The position numbers and the translations under genes were made by a program. 64,000 nucleotides of DNA, from assembly GCF_001274725.1 (NCBI RefSeq), contig NZ_LGUF01000007.1:2949793-3013792 (forward strand), written 5' to 3'. Positions 16,508 to 25,287 of this stretch are shown in pieces; position 1 is the first letter of the stretch; every line of letters begins with the position of its first letter. The notes beneath the pieces are model-generated. The model searched no databases, had not been told where the DNA came from, and saw nothing but the letters and a program-made list of their open reading frames with translations. The DNA comes from Sporosarcina globispora. GTDB lineage: Bacteria; Bacillota; Bacilli; Bacillales; Cytobacillaceae.

Positions 16508-17629
16508 ATGAAATCCTACTGGCTATGGTACCTCTTAAACCTAACTGTTTGGCCGTTTGCTATTGCCTATCTTAACCTTCCTATAAATCAATTGCCTGTT
16601 TACATATTTGGAGTTTCACTTTACTTTCTGCTCTTTTTTATCGTTCCATTAATCGAAAAAAATCCTATTCTGCTATTTTTCTTATTATGTACAAATATCA
16701 TAATAGCGACTGCTGCACTATATCCCTACCATAATGAGTTTAACCCCTTTCTCATTCTTATCATTTCCCTGGTCATGGCTGAGGGCTTCTATCGTTTGCC
16801 GCTTCGATACGGCATAGCGATTGGGGCAATTGGTGCATTCGGATTAGGAATCACCGCTTTATATAGTAATCTGGATTTGGTTCTTCAAATATCAATAGCG
16901 ATATACATCCTTTTCCTTTTCATAGCTCTTATCCATTATAAGAAAACAAAGGATCAGCTAATGGATCTGGAAGCACGCTACGAGGCTTTTTTAAGTGAAT
17001 ATCGCGATATAAAGCGGAGAGCTGTCTCAGAGGAGGAACTGGCAAGGCGGGAGGAGCGGGTGCTGATTGCCCATGAAATCCATGATTCAGTTGGCCATAA
17101 GCTGACCGCCCTTATCATGCAGCTGGAAATGTTTCGTCTGCAAACCTCTGAGGAGGAAAAGGAAAGAGTTCAGTCATTAAAGGATCTCGCTAACGAAAGT
17201 CTAAATGAAACCCGCAGAGCTGTAAAATCACTTAAAGCCAATGACACCGGCGGACTTCCAGGCATTCTGCGCCTGATTCGCAAGCTGGAACTGGAAAACA
17301 TGATGCACATCCATTTCTCCGTAAAATACGGTGCCTTTTCAGCCCCGTTGACAGGTGAACAATCCTTCGTCATATACAGATCTGTCCAGGAAGCATTAAC
17401 AAATGTAATGAAGCATAGTAATGCAAATGAAGCAGAAATTACCTTCGAAGCACCGGGCGGCAGTATATTTCGATTCGAGATTCGGAATCCCGCCTCTGGT
17501 ACGGATAACTATCAGGAAGGCTTCGGACTAAGTCAGATGAGACAGCGGTTAGAGAATCAAAATGGCGGTTTAAAGGTCTACCAAACTGACGGCCACTTCA
17601 TAGTTAGCGGTTATATTAAAATAAAGTAA
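16508..17629 (+). CDS. lnrJ: Multi-pass sensor histidine kinase, LnrJ-like
   Basis: 373 residues. About five hydrophobic helices fill the first 150 residues, then a linker helix, HisKA_3 with the phosphoacceptor histidine H192 in HEIHDSVGHKL, and HATPase_c with the N-box QEALTNVMKHSNA. Together with a NarL-family regulator and an ATPase plus two ABC-2 permeases in the same order as B. subtilis yfiJKLMN (lnrJKLMN), this is the probable sensor of polyene-type membrane antibiotics such as linearmycin. Identification rests on gene order, sizes and families; no close alignment was possible. Confidence 0.75.
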   Translation: MKSYWLWYLLNLTVWPFAIAYLNLPINQLPVYIFGVSLYFLLFFIVPLIEKNPILLFFLLCTNIIIATAALYPYHNEFNPFLILIISLVMAEGFYRLPLRYGIAIGAIGAFGLGITALYSNLDLVLQISIAIYILFLFIALIHYKKTKDQLMDLEARYEAFLSEYRDIKRRAVSEEELARREERVLIAHEIHDSVGHKLTALIMQLEMFRLQTSEEEKERVQSLKDLANESLNETRRAVKSLKANDTGGLPGILRLIRKLELENMMHIHFSVKYGAFSAPLTGEQSFVIYRSVQEALTNVMKHSNANEAEITFEAPGGSIFRFEIRNPASGTDNYQEGFGLSQMRQRLENQNGGLKVYQTDGHFIVSGYIKIK

Positions 17630-17666
17630 GGCTGTTTTAAGCGGCTAATCAAATTTCCCCTCTAAG

Positions 17667-17793
17667 TTGATTGAAGCGGAAGGTGCGAGACTCCTGTGGG
17701 AGCAGCGGGACAGATGAGACCCCACAGACTCAGGAGCGTCGAGGAGGCTCAGCGCCCGCCCTGTGGAAAGCGAGTACCTGCAGCGGAAATCAA
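17667..17793. repeat. Bacillus-type GC-rich intergenic repeat, about 127 bp
   Basis: The element begins TTGATTGAAGCGGAAGGTGC, contains GAGACTCCTGTGGGAGCAGC and GGAAAGCGAGTACCTGCAGC, and ends GGAAATCAA. Its outer ends TTGATT / AATCAA are inverted and internal GC-rich arms can pair, so it should form a stable RNA or cruciform. I know closely similar elements as a high-copy dispersed repeat in Bacillaceae genomes. It lies between kinase and regulator genes and creates a false in-frame extension of the regulator. Confidence 0.85.
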
Positions 17794-17847
17794 CGGGCAA
17801 CATACATACGCAATACAACATTCAATGGAAATGAGGTGATAACCATC

Positions 17848-18480
17848 ATGATTCGAATCCTCCTAGCAGAAGATCAGGTAATGGTAAGGCAGGGCTTAAA
17901 AATGATGATTGAAACTGAAGGTGAATTCAAAGTCACAGGAGAAACAGATAATGGCAAAGAAGCCATCGCCCTTTGTGAAAAAATGCCATTTGATATTGCG
18001 ATCCTTGATATCCGCATGCCTGTAATGGACGGACTAAAAGCGGCAAAGGTCATCCATTCACGCTGGCCCCAAATAAAGATCTTAATGCTGACAACCTTTG
18101 ATGACGATGCTTATGTCATGGAGGCGCTTCGGATAGGCGTGAGCGGCTACATTCTAAAAAACGGTGACACGGATTCACTGCTCCGTTCAATCCGAAGTGC
18201 ACTTAAAGGCGGATTATCCATAGAAGAAGGGGTAGCTGCAAAGGTCGTTCCCCAATTAATGAAACAGCAGGACACCAAGGAACCGGATCCTTCTCTAACA
18301 CCCAGGGAACGGGCTATCCTAAAATGTATTGGGGAAGGGCTCAGCAATAGTGAAGTCGCGGAAAGACTAGCTATTTCTACAGGTACCGTTAAAAATAATA
18401 CAAGCCAGATTCTAACGAAATTAGATCTAAGAGACCGGACACAGCTCGCCATCTATGCCATCCGCCATAACCTTGTCTAA
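17848..18480 (+). CDS. lnrK: NarL/LuxR-family response regulator, LnrK-like
   Basis: 210 residues from ATG 17848 (GAGGTGAT 7 nt upstream). The frame is open further upstream, but that part is the repeat element, so it is not coding. Receiver domain with D54 in AILDIRMPVMDG; C-terminal LuxR helix-turn-helix (LTPRERAILKCIGEGLSNSE and GTVKNNTSQILTKL). It should activate the ABC transporter genes that start 118 bp downstream. Confidence 0.85.
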   Translation: MIRILLAEDQVMVRQGLKMMIETEGEFKVTGETDNGKEAIALCEKMPFDIAILDIRMPVMDGLKAAKVIHSRWPQIKILMLTTFDDDAYVMEALRIGVSGYILKNGDTDSLLRSIRSALKGGLSIEEGVAAKVVPQLMKQQDTKEPDPSLTPRERAILKCIGEGLSNSEVAERLAISTGTVKNNTSQILTKLDLRDRTQLAIYAIRHNLV

Positions 18481-18598
18481 TTCAGATAAAATGATGAAAG
18501 TAATGGTGAAATACATAAGTCGTGACGGGAGACAGTAGTGATGCTGTTTTTTTTTTTATATCTTAAACGTAACAACTCAGATAAAGGAGTGAGAAATC

Positions 18599-19531
18599 AT
18601 GCTGGAAACTGTAAAACTGACGAAAAGTTTTAAAGATAAAAAAGTGGTGGATGAAATCAATCTTTACTTGCATGCAGGCGAATCAGTCGGGCTGCTTGGG
18701 CCGAATGGCGCCGGTAAATCCACAACGATTTCTATGATTGCTTCCCTTATTCGGCCGACATCTGGTGATGTGAAGCTTGATGGGAAAAGTACGATCCAAA
18801 ACCCTTCTGATCTTCGGAAAGTGCTTGGTGTTGTACCGCAGGAAATTGCGCTATATGAGGAGCTTTCTGCTTATGAGAATCTAAAGTTTTTCGGAAAAGC
18901 TTATCGGGTGGAAAGAGAAAGATTAGAAGTCCGCATTCAGGAAGTGCTGGACATGGTTGGCTTAAAGGATCGCCAAAAGGAGCTGATTAAAACCTTTTCC
19001 GGCGGAATGAAACGAAGAATCAACATTGCAGCTGCTTTGCTGCATAATCCGAGAATTCTCATACTCGATGAACCGACTGTCGGTATTGATCCTCAGTCAC
19101 GTAACCATATATTAGAGACTGTCCGCGAATTGAATGAAACCCATGGCACTACCGTCCTGTACACAAGTCATTACATGGAGGAAGTGGAGCAATTATGCAA
19201 TCGGGTCTACATTATGGATCATGGGAAAATCATCGCGACCGGCAGCAAGGAAGAACTGATGAGCATTTTATCCAGTGAGGATACCATCGGGGTTCAGCTC
19301 AGCAAGAGAAGCGAAGCATTCACGGACAAGATTAAAACATTGCCAGATGTCCTTCAAGTGGAACAAACGAAGGAGGGGCTTCGCATTCTGGCAAAAAAGA
19401 ATCATAATCTATTAAGCAATCTTGTACACGCAGCTGAAAAAGAAGGTATTCAGATCATGAACTATCAAGTAGAAATTCCGAGCTTGGAGGATGTCTTCCT
19501 GCACCTGACAGGGAAAACATTGCGGGATTAA
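18599..19531 (+). CDS. lnrL: ABC transporter ATP-binding protein, LnrL-like
   Basis: 310 residues with Walker A GPNGAGKS, signature TFSGGMKRR, Walker B ILILDEPTVGIDP and the switch His in YTSHYMEEVE, plus the C-terminal DUF4162-type segment of multidrug exporters. ATAAAGGAG lies before the ATG. It is followed after 13 bp by the first permease gene. In B. subtilis LnrLMN expels linearmycin and other polyenes; the same role is inferred here. Confidence 0.82.
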   Translation: MLETVKLTKSFKDKKVVDEINLYLHAGESVGLLGPNGAGKSTTISMIASLIRPTSGDVKLDGKSTIQNPSDLRKVLGVVPQEIALYEELSAYENLKFFGKAYRVERERLEVRIQEVLDMVGLKDRQKELIKTFSGGMKRRINIAAALLHNPRILILDEPTVGIDPQSRNHILETVRELNETHGTTVLYTSHYMEEVEQLCNRVYIMDHGKIIATGSKEELMSILSSEDTIGVQLSKRSEAFTDKIKTLPDVLQVEQTKEGLRILAKKNHNLLSNLVHAAEKEGIQIMNYQVEIPSLEDVFLHLTGKTLRD

Positions 19532-19544
19532 GGAGAGATGAAAA

Positions 19545-20810
19545 ATGGGCGCTTTTATTTACAAAGATCTCCTGGTTTTCTGGAGAAACCGCAAAGAGAT
19601 CTTAATGGCATTACTGCTTCCCATCCTAATTATTGTGATCTTAAACTTTGCTTTTTCAGGCTTATTTATGGATGAAAAAGCTATTCATATCGATGTCGCT
19701 GTCGTGCAGGAGGATGATCTCAAAAAAGGGAAGGAACAATTTGCAGCTGCTGTGGAAGCGAAGGATTTATCATCTCAAGAAAAAAATGCAGTCCTTGCAG
19801 AAGCAGCCAGGATTGATCCTGTTCAGCTTATTCATGATTTTCTGAACAGCGCTGATATGAAGGAATGGGTGACTGTAAAGGACTTAAGTGAAAGGGAAGC
19901 AGCGGAGCAAGTGAAAAACGGGGAACTGGATGCGATTATTAAGATTCCTGAGGGATTTACGGACGATTCGCTATCCCGTCTTCTATTAGGTGAACCATCT
20001 CAAGGGTCCGTAAGCATTTTAGCCGAGGAAGAATCGAGAGAAGTCAGCACCCTTCAAGAGGTCGTTCATAACTTTGTAAATACGCTGAATATGCAATTTG
20101 CCCTTGGGAGCAAAGGGTTTCAGGCCTCAAGCGAACCCGTTCTGCCACAGGGAGGAAAGGAAGTTGTTGAAGGGGATGACGGCGCTGATGCCTATACGAT
20201 TTCCCAATATTTCACGATTGCGATTTGTACTCTGTTTGCCTTATTTATGGCTCAAACGGTTGCGTTAAAGACAATTACAGAAAAGCGGGAGCAGGTGTTT
20301 AATCGGATTTTATTAACCAATCGCCACCCGTTGTTCTTCCTATTTGGTAAAACGGTATCTGCCTTTATCCTGGCTTGTATGCAATTCATGATGACCCTGG
20401 CGGCAGTTCAATTGCTGTTAAATGTATTTCCGGATAAAACAATCACGTTTTGGGTGGGGCTAGTGCTTGTCCTGATGGCATTTGCCTTAACAGTGGGGGG
20501 ACTTTCCGCTTTATTTACGGCACTCACACTCCATTTGAGCGACAGTAACGCAGCAAGCGGAATATCTACTCTCATTATCATGGGGTTTGGCGCTCTGGGC
20601 GGCAGTTTCTTTCCGCTTGAAGGACTCCCGGAGCCCATTCAAAAAGTCGGAGAATGGACACCTAATGGTTTGACACAGACAGCGCTAATCGAATGGGTTC
20701 AATATAGCCATTTGAATGACTTAATGTTCCCGATTCTGTTTCTTGCTGCTGTATTTATCATTAGTTTTGCCATCAGTGTATCAATCTTTCCAAAAAGGGG
20801 GCGAAGCTGA
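19545..20810 (+). CDS. lnrM: ABC-2 permease, LnrM-like
   Basis: 421 residues. One N-terminal helix (ILMALLLPILIIVILNFAFS), a large extracytoplasmic domain of about 170 residues, then five or more helices (from YFTIAICTLFALFMAQ on). This is the ABC2_membrane_3 layout. The stop codon TGA overlaps the start ATG of the next permease (sequence GCTGATGTATCC), implying coupled translation and a heterodimeric exporter. Confidence 0.82.
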   Translation: MGAFIYKDLLVFWRNRKEILMALLLPILIIVILNFAFSGLFMDEKAIHIDVAVVQEDDLKKGKEQFAAAVEAKDLSSQEKNAVLAEAARIDPVQLIHDFLNSADMKEWVTVKDLSEREAAEQVKNGELDAIIKIPEGFTDDSLSRLLLGEPSQGSVSILAEEESREVSTLQEVVHNFVNTLNMQFALGSKGFQASSEPVLPQGGKEVVEGDDGADAYTISQYFTIAICTLFALFMAQTVALKTITEKREQVFNRILLTNRHPLFFLFGKTVSAFILACMQFMMTLAAVQLLLNVFPDKTITFWVGLVLVLMAFALTVGGLSALFTALTLHLSDSNAASGISTLIIMGFGALGGSFFPLEGLPEPIQKVGEWTPNGLTQTALIEWVQYSHLNDLMFPILFLAAVFIISFAISVSIFPKRGRS

Positions 20811-21910
20811 TGTATCCAGTGTTTTACGCTCAATTTCTAAAGGACAAACGAAAACCGCTCCTCATTCTGTTATTTATTGGTCTAAGTATTCTGGCTACCC
20901 TTATTTTTGGCAATTCAGCGTGGGGGTCAAAAACCTCAGTTCCCATTTTTGCCTCCGGACCGAATTCAGAGGAGATTGAACAAAAGTGGGTTAAGTTATT
21001 AAATAAAGACTCTGACACAGAATATGTGATCTCAGAAGAAAAGACCGCACGTGAACAGGTTAGAGAGGGAAAAAGAGATGTTGCCATTTTATTAATGGAA
21101 AAGGATTATCGCTTAATAACCGCATCTGATATGCCCAACATCCAGCTGGTAGAGCATGAAGTTCATAAAGTGTTTACAGAGGAGGCTCAGCTTCAGGCGA
21201 TCACCGGTTCAGCAGATACGGCAGAATTAAGGGAAGAAATAGATCGCTACCTGGAAAATCCGCCGCTAACCGTCCAAACGAAAAGCGTTAATGGCGGGGA
21301 ACTGACAAGCCATAATATGGGGACCCAGCTGCTGTTTGGCTTTACCTTGTTCATTGCCATGTTCACCATTGGATTTAAGGTAAATGGCATTAATGCGGAT
21401 AAAGTCAGCGGGGTCTGGAACCGCCTGAACCTATCGCCGGTAAGTAAAACAAATATGTATTCCGGTCATTTACTTTATAGCTTTTTCATTGGATTTTTTC
21501 AAATGGCCGTTGTCTTTCTGATATTTGACTATATGATGAATTATGAAATAGGACCGCTTCACATCATTCTGACGATAGCCGCCGTCTTTACATTAAGCAG
21601 TGTCAGCTTGGCTATGCTTGTTGCCGGCTTCACCAAAACACCAGAAAAGTTTAATATGGTTTATCCTTCTGTTATACCACTGATCCCGATTATCAGCGGT
21701 GTCTATGTCCCCCCAGGTGTAATGGATAATCCGGTTTTCACCTTTATCGCTGACCTGTTCCCTCTGGGGTATGCACTCGAAGCAATGATGGATACTGCTC
21801 TCTTTGGTGCTGGCTGGAGTGAGATTATGCTGCCGGTTTCGTTAATGCTGTTAATTGCAGTTATATATATGGGGATTGGAATTAATCTTGGGGAACGAGA
21901 AAGGTGCTAA
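20810..21910 (+). CDS. lnrN: ABC-2 permease, LnrN-like
   Basis: 366 residues with the same architecture as its partner: first helix PLLILLFIGLSILATLIFGN, a shorter extracytoplasmic domain, then the C-terminal helix bundle beginning QLLFGFTLFIAMFTIGF. It completes the ATPase-permease-permease exporter. A hairpin with AGGCAG / CTGCCT arms follows at 21938-21963. Confidence 0.82.
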   Translation: MYPVFYAQFLKDKRKPLLILLFIGLSILATLIFGNSAWGSKTSVPIFASGPNSEEIEQKWVKLLNKDSDTEYVISEEKTAREQVREGKRDVAILLMEKDYRLITASDMPNIQLVEHEVHKVFTEEAQLQAITGSADTAELREEIDRYLENPPLTVQTKSVNGGELTSHNMGTQLLFGFTLFIAMFTIGFKVNGINADKVSGVWNRLNLSPVSKTNMYSGHLLYSFFIGFFQMAVVFLIFDYMMNYEIGPLHIILTIAAVFTLSSVSLAMLVAGFTKTPEKFNMVYPSVIPLIPIISGVYVPPGVMDNPVFTFIADLFPLGYALEAMMDTALFGAGWSEIMLPVSLMLLIAVIYMGIGINLGERERC

Positions 21911-21937
21911 TGCGGACAGGATCTTTACTATTACAGG

Positions 21938-21969
21938 AGGCAGTTTCCTAAGGGGGGCTGCCTTTATTT
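21938..21969 (+). terminator. Weak terminator after the lnr-like operon
   Basis: AGGCAG at 21938-21943 pairs with CTGCCT at 21958-21963, with a possible inner TCC/GGG pairing, followed by TTATTTCC. Downstream, at 22017, an ATG behind GAAGGGAG opens only 8 codons (M-M-A-A-L-N-T-R) and overlaps another hairpin, TGCCCTA / TAGGGCA; this looks like the start of a lost gene. Confidence 0.45.
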
Positions 21970-22065
21970 CCTCTTGATCAAAATATGCATTGAACAAATG
22001 AAGGGAGTAAATATCATGATGGCTGCCCTAAATACAAGATAGGGCAGGCACTTTTTGAATGGAAT

Positions 22066-22302
22066 CTAAAACAATATTGGAATTAACGTAACTCCAACTG
22101 CAGCAATCACAAACAAAATAATCAGCGAAACCAAGCAATATCCCCATATATCTTTTAAAGATAATCCTGACAGCCCTAATGCAGGGAGTACAAAAAATGG
22201 CTGCAGTAAATTGGTAACAAGATCCCCAATAGAGACTGTGTTGATCGCTACGGAAACAGGGATTCCCATGGTTTGTGCGGCTTCCACCATGATAGGGCCC
22301 TG
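22066..22302 (-). pseudogene. C-terminal fragment of a short-chain fatty acid transporter (AtoE family)
   Basis: On the minus strand IQGPIMVEAAQTMGIPVSVA, SIGDLVTNLLQPFFVLPALG and the last helix LIILFVIAAVGVTLIPILF match the end of AtoE/SCFA-family transporters of about 440 residues. Only about 78 codons remain, with a stop just upstream, so more than 80 percent of the gene is gone. Confidence 0.75.
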
Positions 22303-22553
22303 GATTCATATCTGTCGAGGGCTGTTTATTTATTTTGATTTATTAAAGGAAGTAATCGGCTTGGATTATGATTTTGAGAAATAATATGTAGTCTTTTGTA
22401 TAGGTTTATTGAGGACAGTAATACGATTAGGTTATATTTTGATAAAGTTGTTAATAGTCCCAAAATGGGTGTTTCCGGGATAAATGTTTAGTTATATAAT
22501 TCAACACCTTACATCTTCAATACCTATCTTGTTTTTTAAAGATAAAGAAAAAT
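22303..22553. other. Gap without recognisable genes
   Basis: AT-rich sequence between two truncated genes. I see no frame with family resemblance, no clear promoter and no repeat shared with the rest of the window. Confidence 0.5.
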
Positions 22554-23005
22554 GAAAGCCATTTAATGTTGGTAAGCAAATTAAGGAACTGGTACGAAAC
22601 TATCAGTGGCAAATGGGTGAAAAAGGTATTATGCTTGGTTATTCATTACCGGATGTAGAAATCACTGGGGACCCGTCTTTACTTAATACGGTTTGGTATA
22701 ACCTGTTATCAAATGCCATCAAATACAATAAATCTAATGGCAGTATTGAAATATCGATTGAAGAGAAAGAAAAATCGGTATTGGTAACCTTTGAAGATAC
22801 TGGGATAGGATTGAATCATAAAGAGAAAGAAAGAATTTTTGATCGTTTTTATCGAGTAGATACCGCACGCTCACGAACCGTTGAGGGAACAGGATTGGGG
22901 CTATCAATTGTTGCTGCCATTGTTAAACTGCATGGTGGACAGATTCATGTGTATAGTACGGAAGAAGAAGGAACTATCTTTGTTGTTGAATTGCCTGTAA
23001 GCTAG
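22554..23005 (+). pseudogene. C-terminal ATPase domain of a sensor histidine kinase, 5' truncated
   Basis: About 150 codons starting K-P-F-N-V-G-K-Q directly after a stop. The HATPase_c domain is complete: N-box NLLSNAIKYNKSNGSIEIS, G1 DTGIGL, F-box RIFDRFYRVD and G2 GTGLGLSIV. There is no dimerisation helix, phosphoacceptor histidine or sensor part. It is therefore a remnant of a two-component kinase. The hairpin at 23017-23070 would have been its terminator. Confidence 0.8.
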
Positions 23006-23016
23006 TATTGTCTTTT

Positions 23017-23070
23017 AATGTCATTCAATACCGTGGAAATCAATCCATTGGTTTGCATGACATTTTTTTG
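23017..23070 (+). terminator. Terminator after the kinase fragment
   Basis: AATGTCAT at 23017-23024 pairs with ATGACATT at 23057-23064 and runs into a stretch of T. The loop is long (32 nt). Confidence 0.55.
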
Positions 23071-23166
23071 TAAACATTTGTTCATATTCCGTTCATATTC
23101 AGGAAGTACATTATGGATAATTGATTGATTTAAAAACAATGATGAACAAATGAAGGGGAATTTTGC

Positions 23167-23556
23167 ATGAATAAAAATAGTAAAACTCTATTACGATTTG
23201 CAGGAGTTTTTGGGTTGATTGGAGCAATGTTGGGCGCACATATGGCCGGTTCTGGTTCATATGCATTTCGTCCGGTTCATGCACATATCCTTGTCGTTGG
23301 CTGGTTAACTCTTTTTGGATGGGCAGTTTTCTATAAGGTTTTCCAAACAACAGAAACAGTTTTGACAAAGTTACATGTTTGGAGCGCAATTATAGGATCT
23401 GTGGGTTTAACAGTGGGAATGTGGCTATACATGGTTAAACCATTTAATCTACCTGATAGTGTAACCCTTTTCTTTTATATAGGTGGTGGAGTTGCGTTAC
23501 TTGGGAGTTTCTTCATGTTTTTCCTAATAACGTTGTTTATTAAAGAAGAAAAATAA
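23167..23556 (+). CDS. Small four-helix membrane protein, heme-copper-oxidase-subunit-I-like
   Basis: 129 residues with four hydrophobic helices. GAAGGGGA precedes the ATG. The segment FRPVHAHILVVGWLTLFGWA, with two histidines one residue apart at the start of a helix, recalls the small family of proteins similar to a piece of heme-copper oxidase or nitric-oxide reductase subunit I. The conserved histidines may bind heme or metal, but no function is known to me. It is the only intact gene between 21911 and 25287 and has no obvious operon partner. Confidence 0.75.
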   Translation: MNKNSKTLLRFAGVFGLIGAMLGAHMAGSGSYAFRPVHAHILVVGWLTLFGWAVFYKVFQTTETVLTKLHVWSAIIGSVGLTVGMWLYMVKPFNLPDSVTLFFYIGGGVALLGSFFMFFLITLFIKEEK

Positions 23557-23660
23557 GTTCTTATTAAAAAAATGACCAATTCCGTAAATGTGTTGCTCAA
23601 CACTCTGGCCCTTTAATGGAATAAACAGCGTTAATACGCTCTATTATCTAGTTATTTCGT

Positions 23661-24150
23661 AAATTGCGTCTCGGGTCATGATTGCTGGTTCTACCCCTAG
23701 TAAAGAACGTCTCAAAGTAGCAATTGAGATTTTGAAGCGATCTCCAATTTATTGCGTGTATGTAGATGACTTCTCTATTGCTGATATTGAGATGATTATT
23801 GAACGTCATATTTCGAATATAACGTTCAATTCGTTGCATTTGACTACATTCAAATGACTCCAAAACTTCCTCGAATAATGGCAAATGCTTTCGGTTCCAA
23901 TCTTCGTGAAGACCAAGTTCTTGTTCAATTCTCGGCTGCATTAAAAATTCTTACCAACAAATACGAGATTTATATTACTTCTTCTACTCAGTTAAACAGA
24001 AGTGCCAAAGATAATGAAAATCAAGGTACAACTGCATTACGCGGTGGATCGGCAACAGCATTTAAGGTCGATTATGGTTTGATGATATTTAGAGCAACTT
24101 CTAAAGACTATGATAATTTGAAACATATTACCTCTTTCAAATGGATGTAA
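23661..24150 (+). pseudogene. Frameshifted fragment of a DnaB-like replicative helicase
   Basis: The first frame reads VMIAGSTPSKERLKVAIEIL and IYCVYVDDFSIADIEMIIE up to about 23825. The next frame continues with the Walker B-like NVQFVAFDYIQM and then VQFSAALKILTNKYEIYITS, TQLNRSAKD and ALRGGSATAFKVDYGLMIFR, the RecA-type core of DnaB-family helicases carried by phages and mobile elements. One small indel separates the halves, and neither the N-terminal domain nor Walker A is present. It directly abuts the first protease-unit repeat at 24144. Confidence 0.65.
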
Positions 24151-25285
24151 TCTTTGCACCAGAACCGCCAGGAATAAAACTTTTGTTTTAGTTGGTCTAT
24201 AACCTTTAGCTCTAAAAATTACATCTTTTGTTTAATTTTCAGAAAAGTTAGTATATAAGAAAATAAAATAGAATCATGGCTTCATATTGTAAGAACAAAT
24301 AAGGGGGTGATATATGTCTATCGGTACTAAATATTCGGTGCAAGGCGTTTATTAATTTTTACTGTAGAAATAAGTTAATGAAAAAAAGAAAAATGAAGGC
24401 CTTAAAAGTAATGACCACAGCGGCTATAACATGATTCATATTTACCTCACTCACCAAATGAAAAATGAGGTTGGATTTTTGAAATAATTGATGTTACGCC
24501 TTTCGTTCTAGCTGTTTCAAAAAGACCGATCGTGGCGATACTGAAACTTTAAATTATGAAGCTATCATCTACTCTCTTTTTATTCGTGTAGTGTAAAGGA
24601 TACCTTTTATCGAGGATCTCGTGAATGGTTTGAACACGAGTGTAGAATTTAGGTTCCACTGCCGTTTTACTGGTTCGGGTTCAACTCCAAGTGAAGCCTC
24701 TTATTCCCGGCTGTTCTTACGTGGATTGCAGTCTTTGAAAATTGTCATGACGAACGGATTCGCCAAGCCTTTCAGGATGGTTTTCTCGTATCCATTGATG
24801 AAATCGCTTACATAAGCGAGGGATGCAGCAACTCGTGAAATAGCGCTTTTGTAAAAAATCAGGAGAATCAGCAGATAGCTAATGAACAAATGGACCCGTT
24901 TTCCGGATAAACCACAAGAAGAAACTCCTGCTTAAAATGCCGAAAAAACGTGGCCGTATTGTATTCACAAACAGATGTATGAAATGAAAGAAGCAGCTTA
25001 ATATCTTTTAAGTGATTCATGATGAAAAAGTTTTGAATAGACCATTCAAAATGTTATTAAGCATGCCCATTTTTAATTTAATTTTTTTGAATTTTTAGAA
25101 AAGTAATATCAATTATTACCTGACTACCTATCATGAAATTGACTCAGATTAGTTGAAAAATTTTTACAGCCTGATGTTGAAAGACAGATCAGTGTATTAA
25201 ATGTGAGATTAAGTCACCAGTATGAAACCTTCACATTTTTACAAATATATTAATTTACTAATTTTAGTTGGGAAAAGGAGAGTTT
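24144..25285. repeat. Leader region of tandem protease unit, copy A (longest)
   Basis: About 1.14 kb preceding protease gene 1. It shares long stretches with 29179-29885 and 34276-35025: the ATGTAATCTTT block (copies A and B), the block from AATTTTCAGAAAAGT to AACAAATAAGGGGG, the GTAGAAATAAGTTAATGAAA block, the GTTACGCCTTTCGTTCTAGC block and the TTGAAAGACAGATCAGTG block up to the ribosome site. Copy A alone retains the long middle portion with IS1182-like sequence. Small frames with strong ribosome sites (24314-24355 and 24378-24434) lie in it. Confidence 0.9.
24490..24840 (+). mobile_element. Degraded IS1182-family transposase fragment
   Basis: Across three frames one can read NYEAIIYSLFIRVV, then VNGLNTSVEFRFHCRF, TPSEASYSRL and finally IRQAFQDGFLVSIDEIAY, in the order expected for the N-terminal part of IS1182-type DDE transposases (family pattern: LVKRL...FRF...PSEASYSR). 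Several frameshifts and stops make it inactive. Copies B and C of the leader keep only parts of it, each with a different deletion. Confidence 0.55.
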
Positions 25286-25287
25286 TG

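Noticed and set aside
17671..17847. N-terminal extension of the LnrK-like regulator frame by 59 codons
   Set aside because: The extension is encoded by the GC-rich intergenic repeat. The ATG at 17848 has its own ribosome site and gives a normal-length regulator.
18541..18560. T11 run after the LnrK-like gene as a terminator
   Set aside because: Only a 4-5 bp stem (ACAG/CTGT) precedes it, so it is listed neither as a terminator nor as a repeat. It may still cause weak pausing.
22613..23005. Kinase tail as a stand-alone small ATPase gene
   Set aside because: The frame continues upstream in homologous sequence to a stop without start or ribosome site, which marks it as a truncated kinase.
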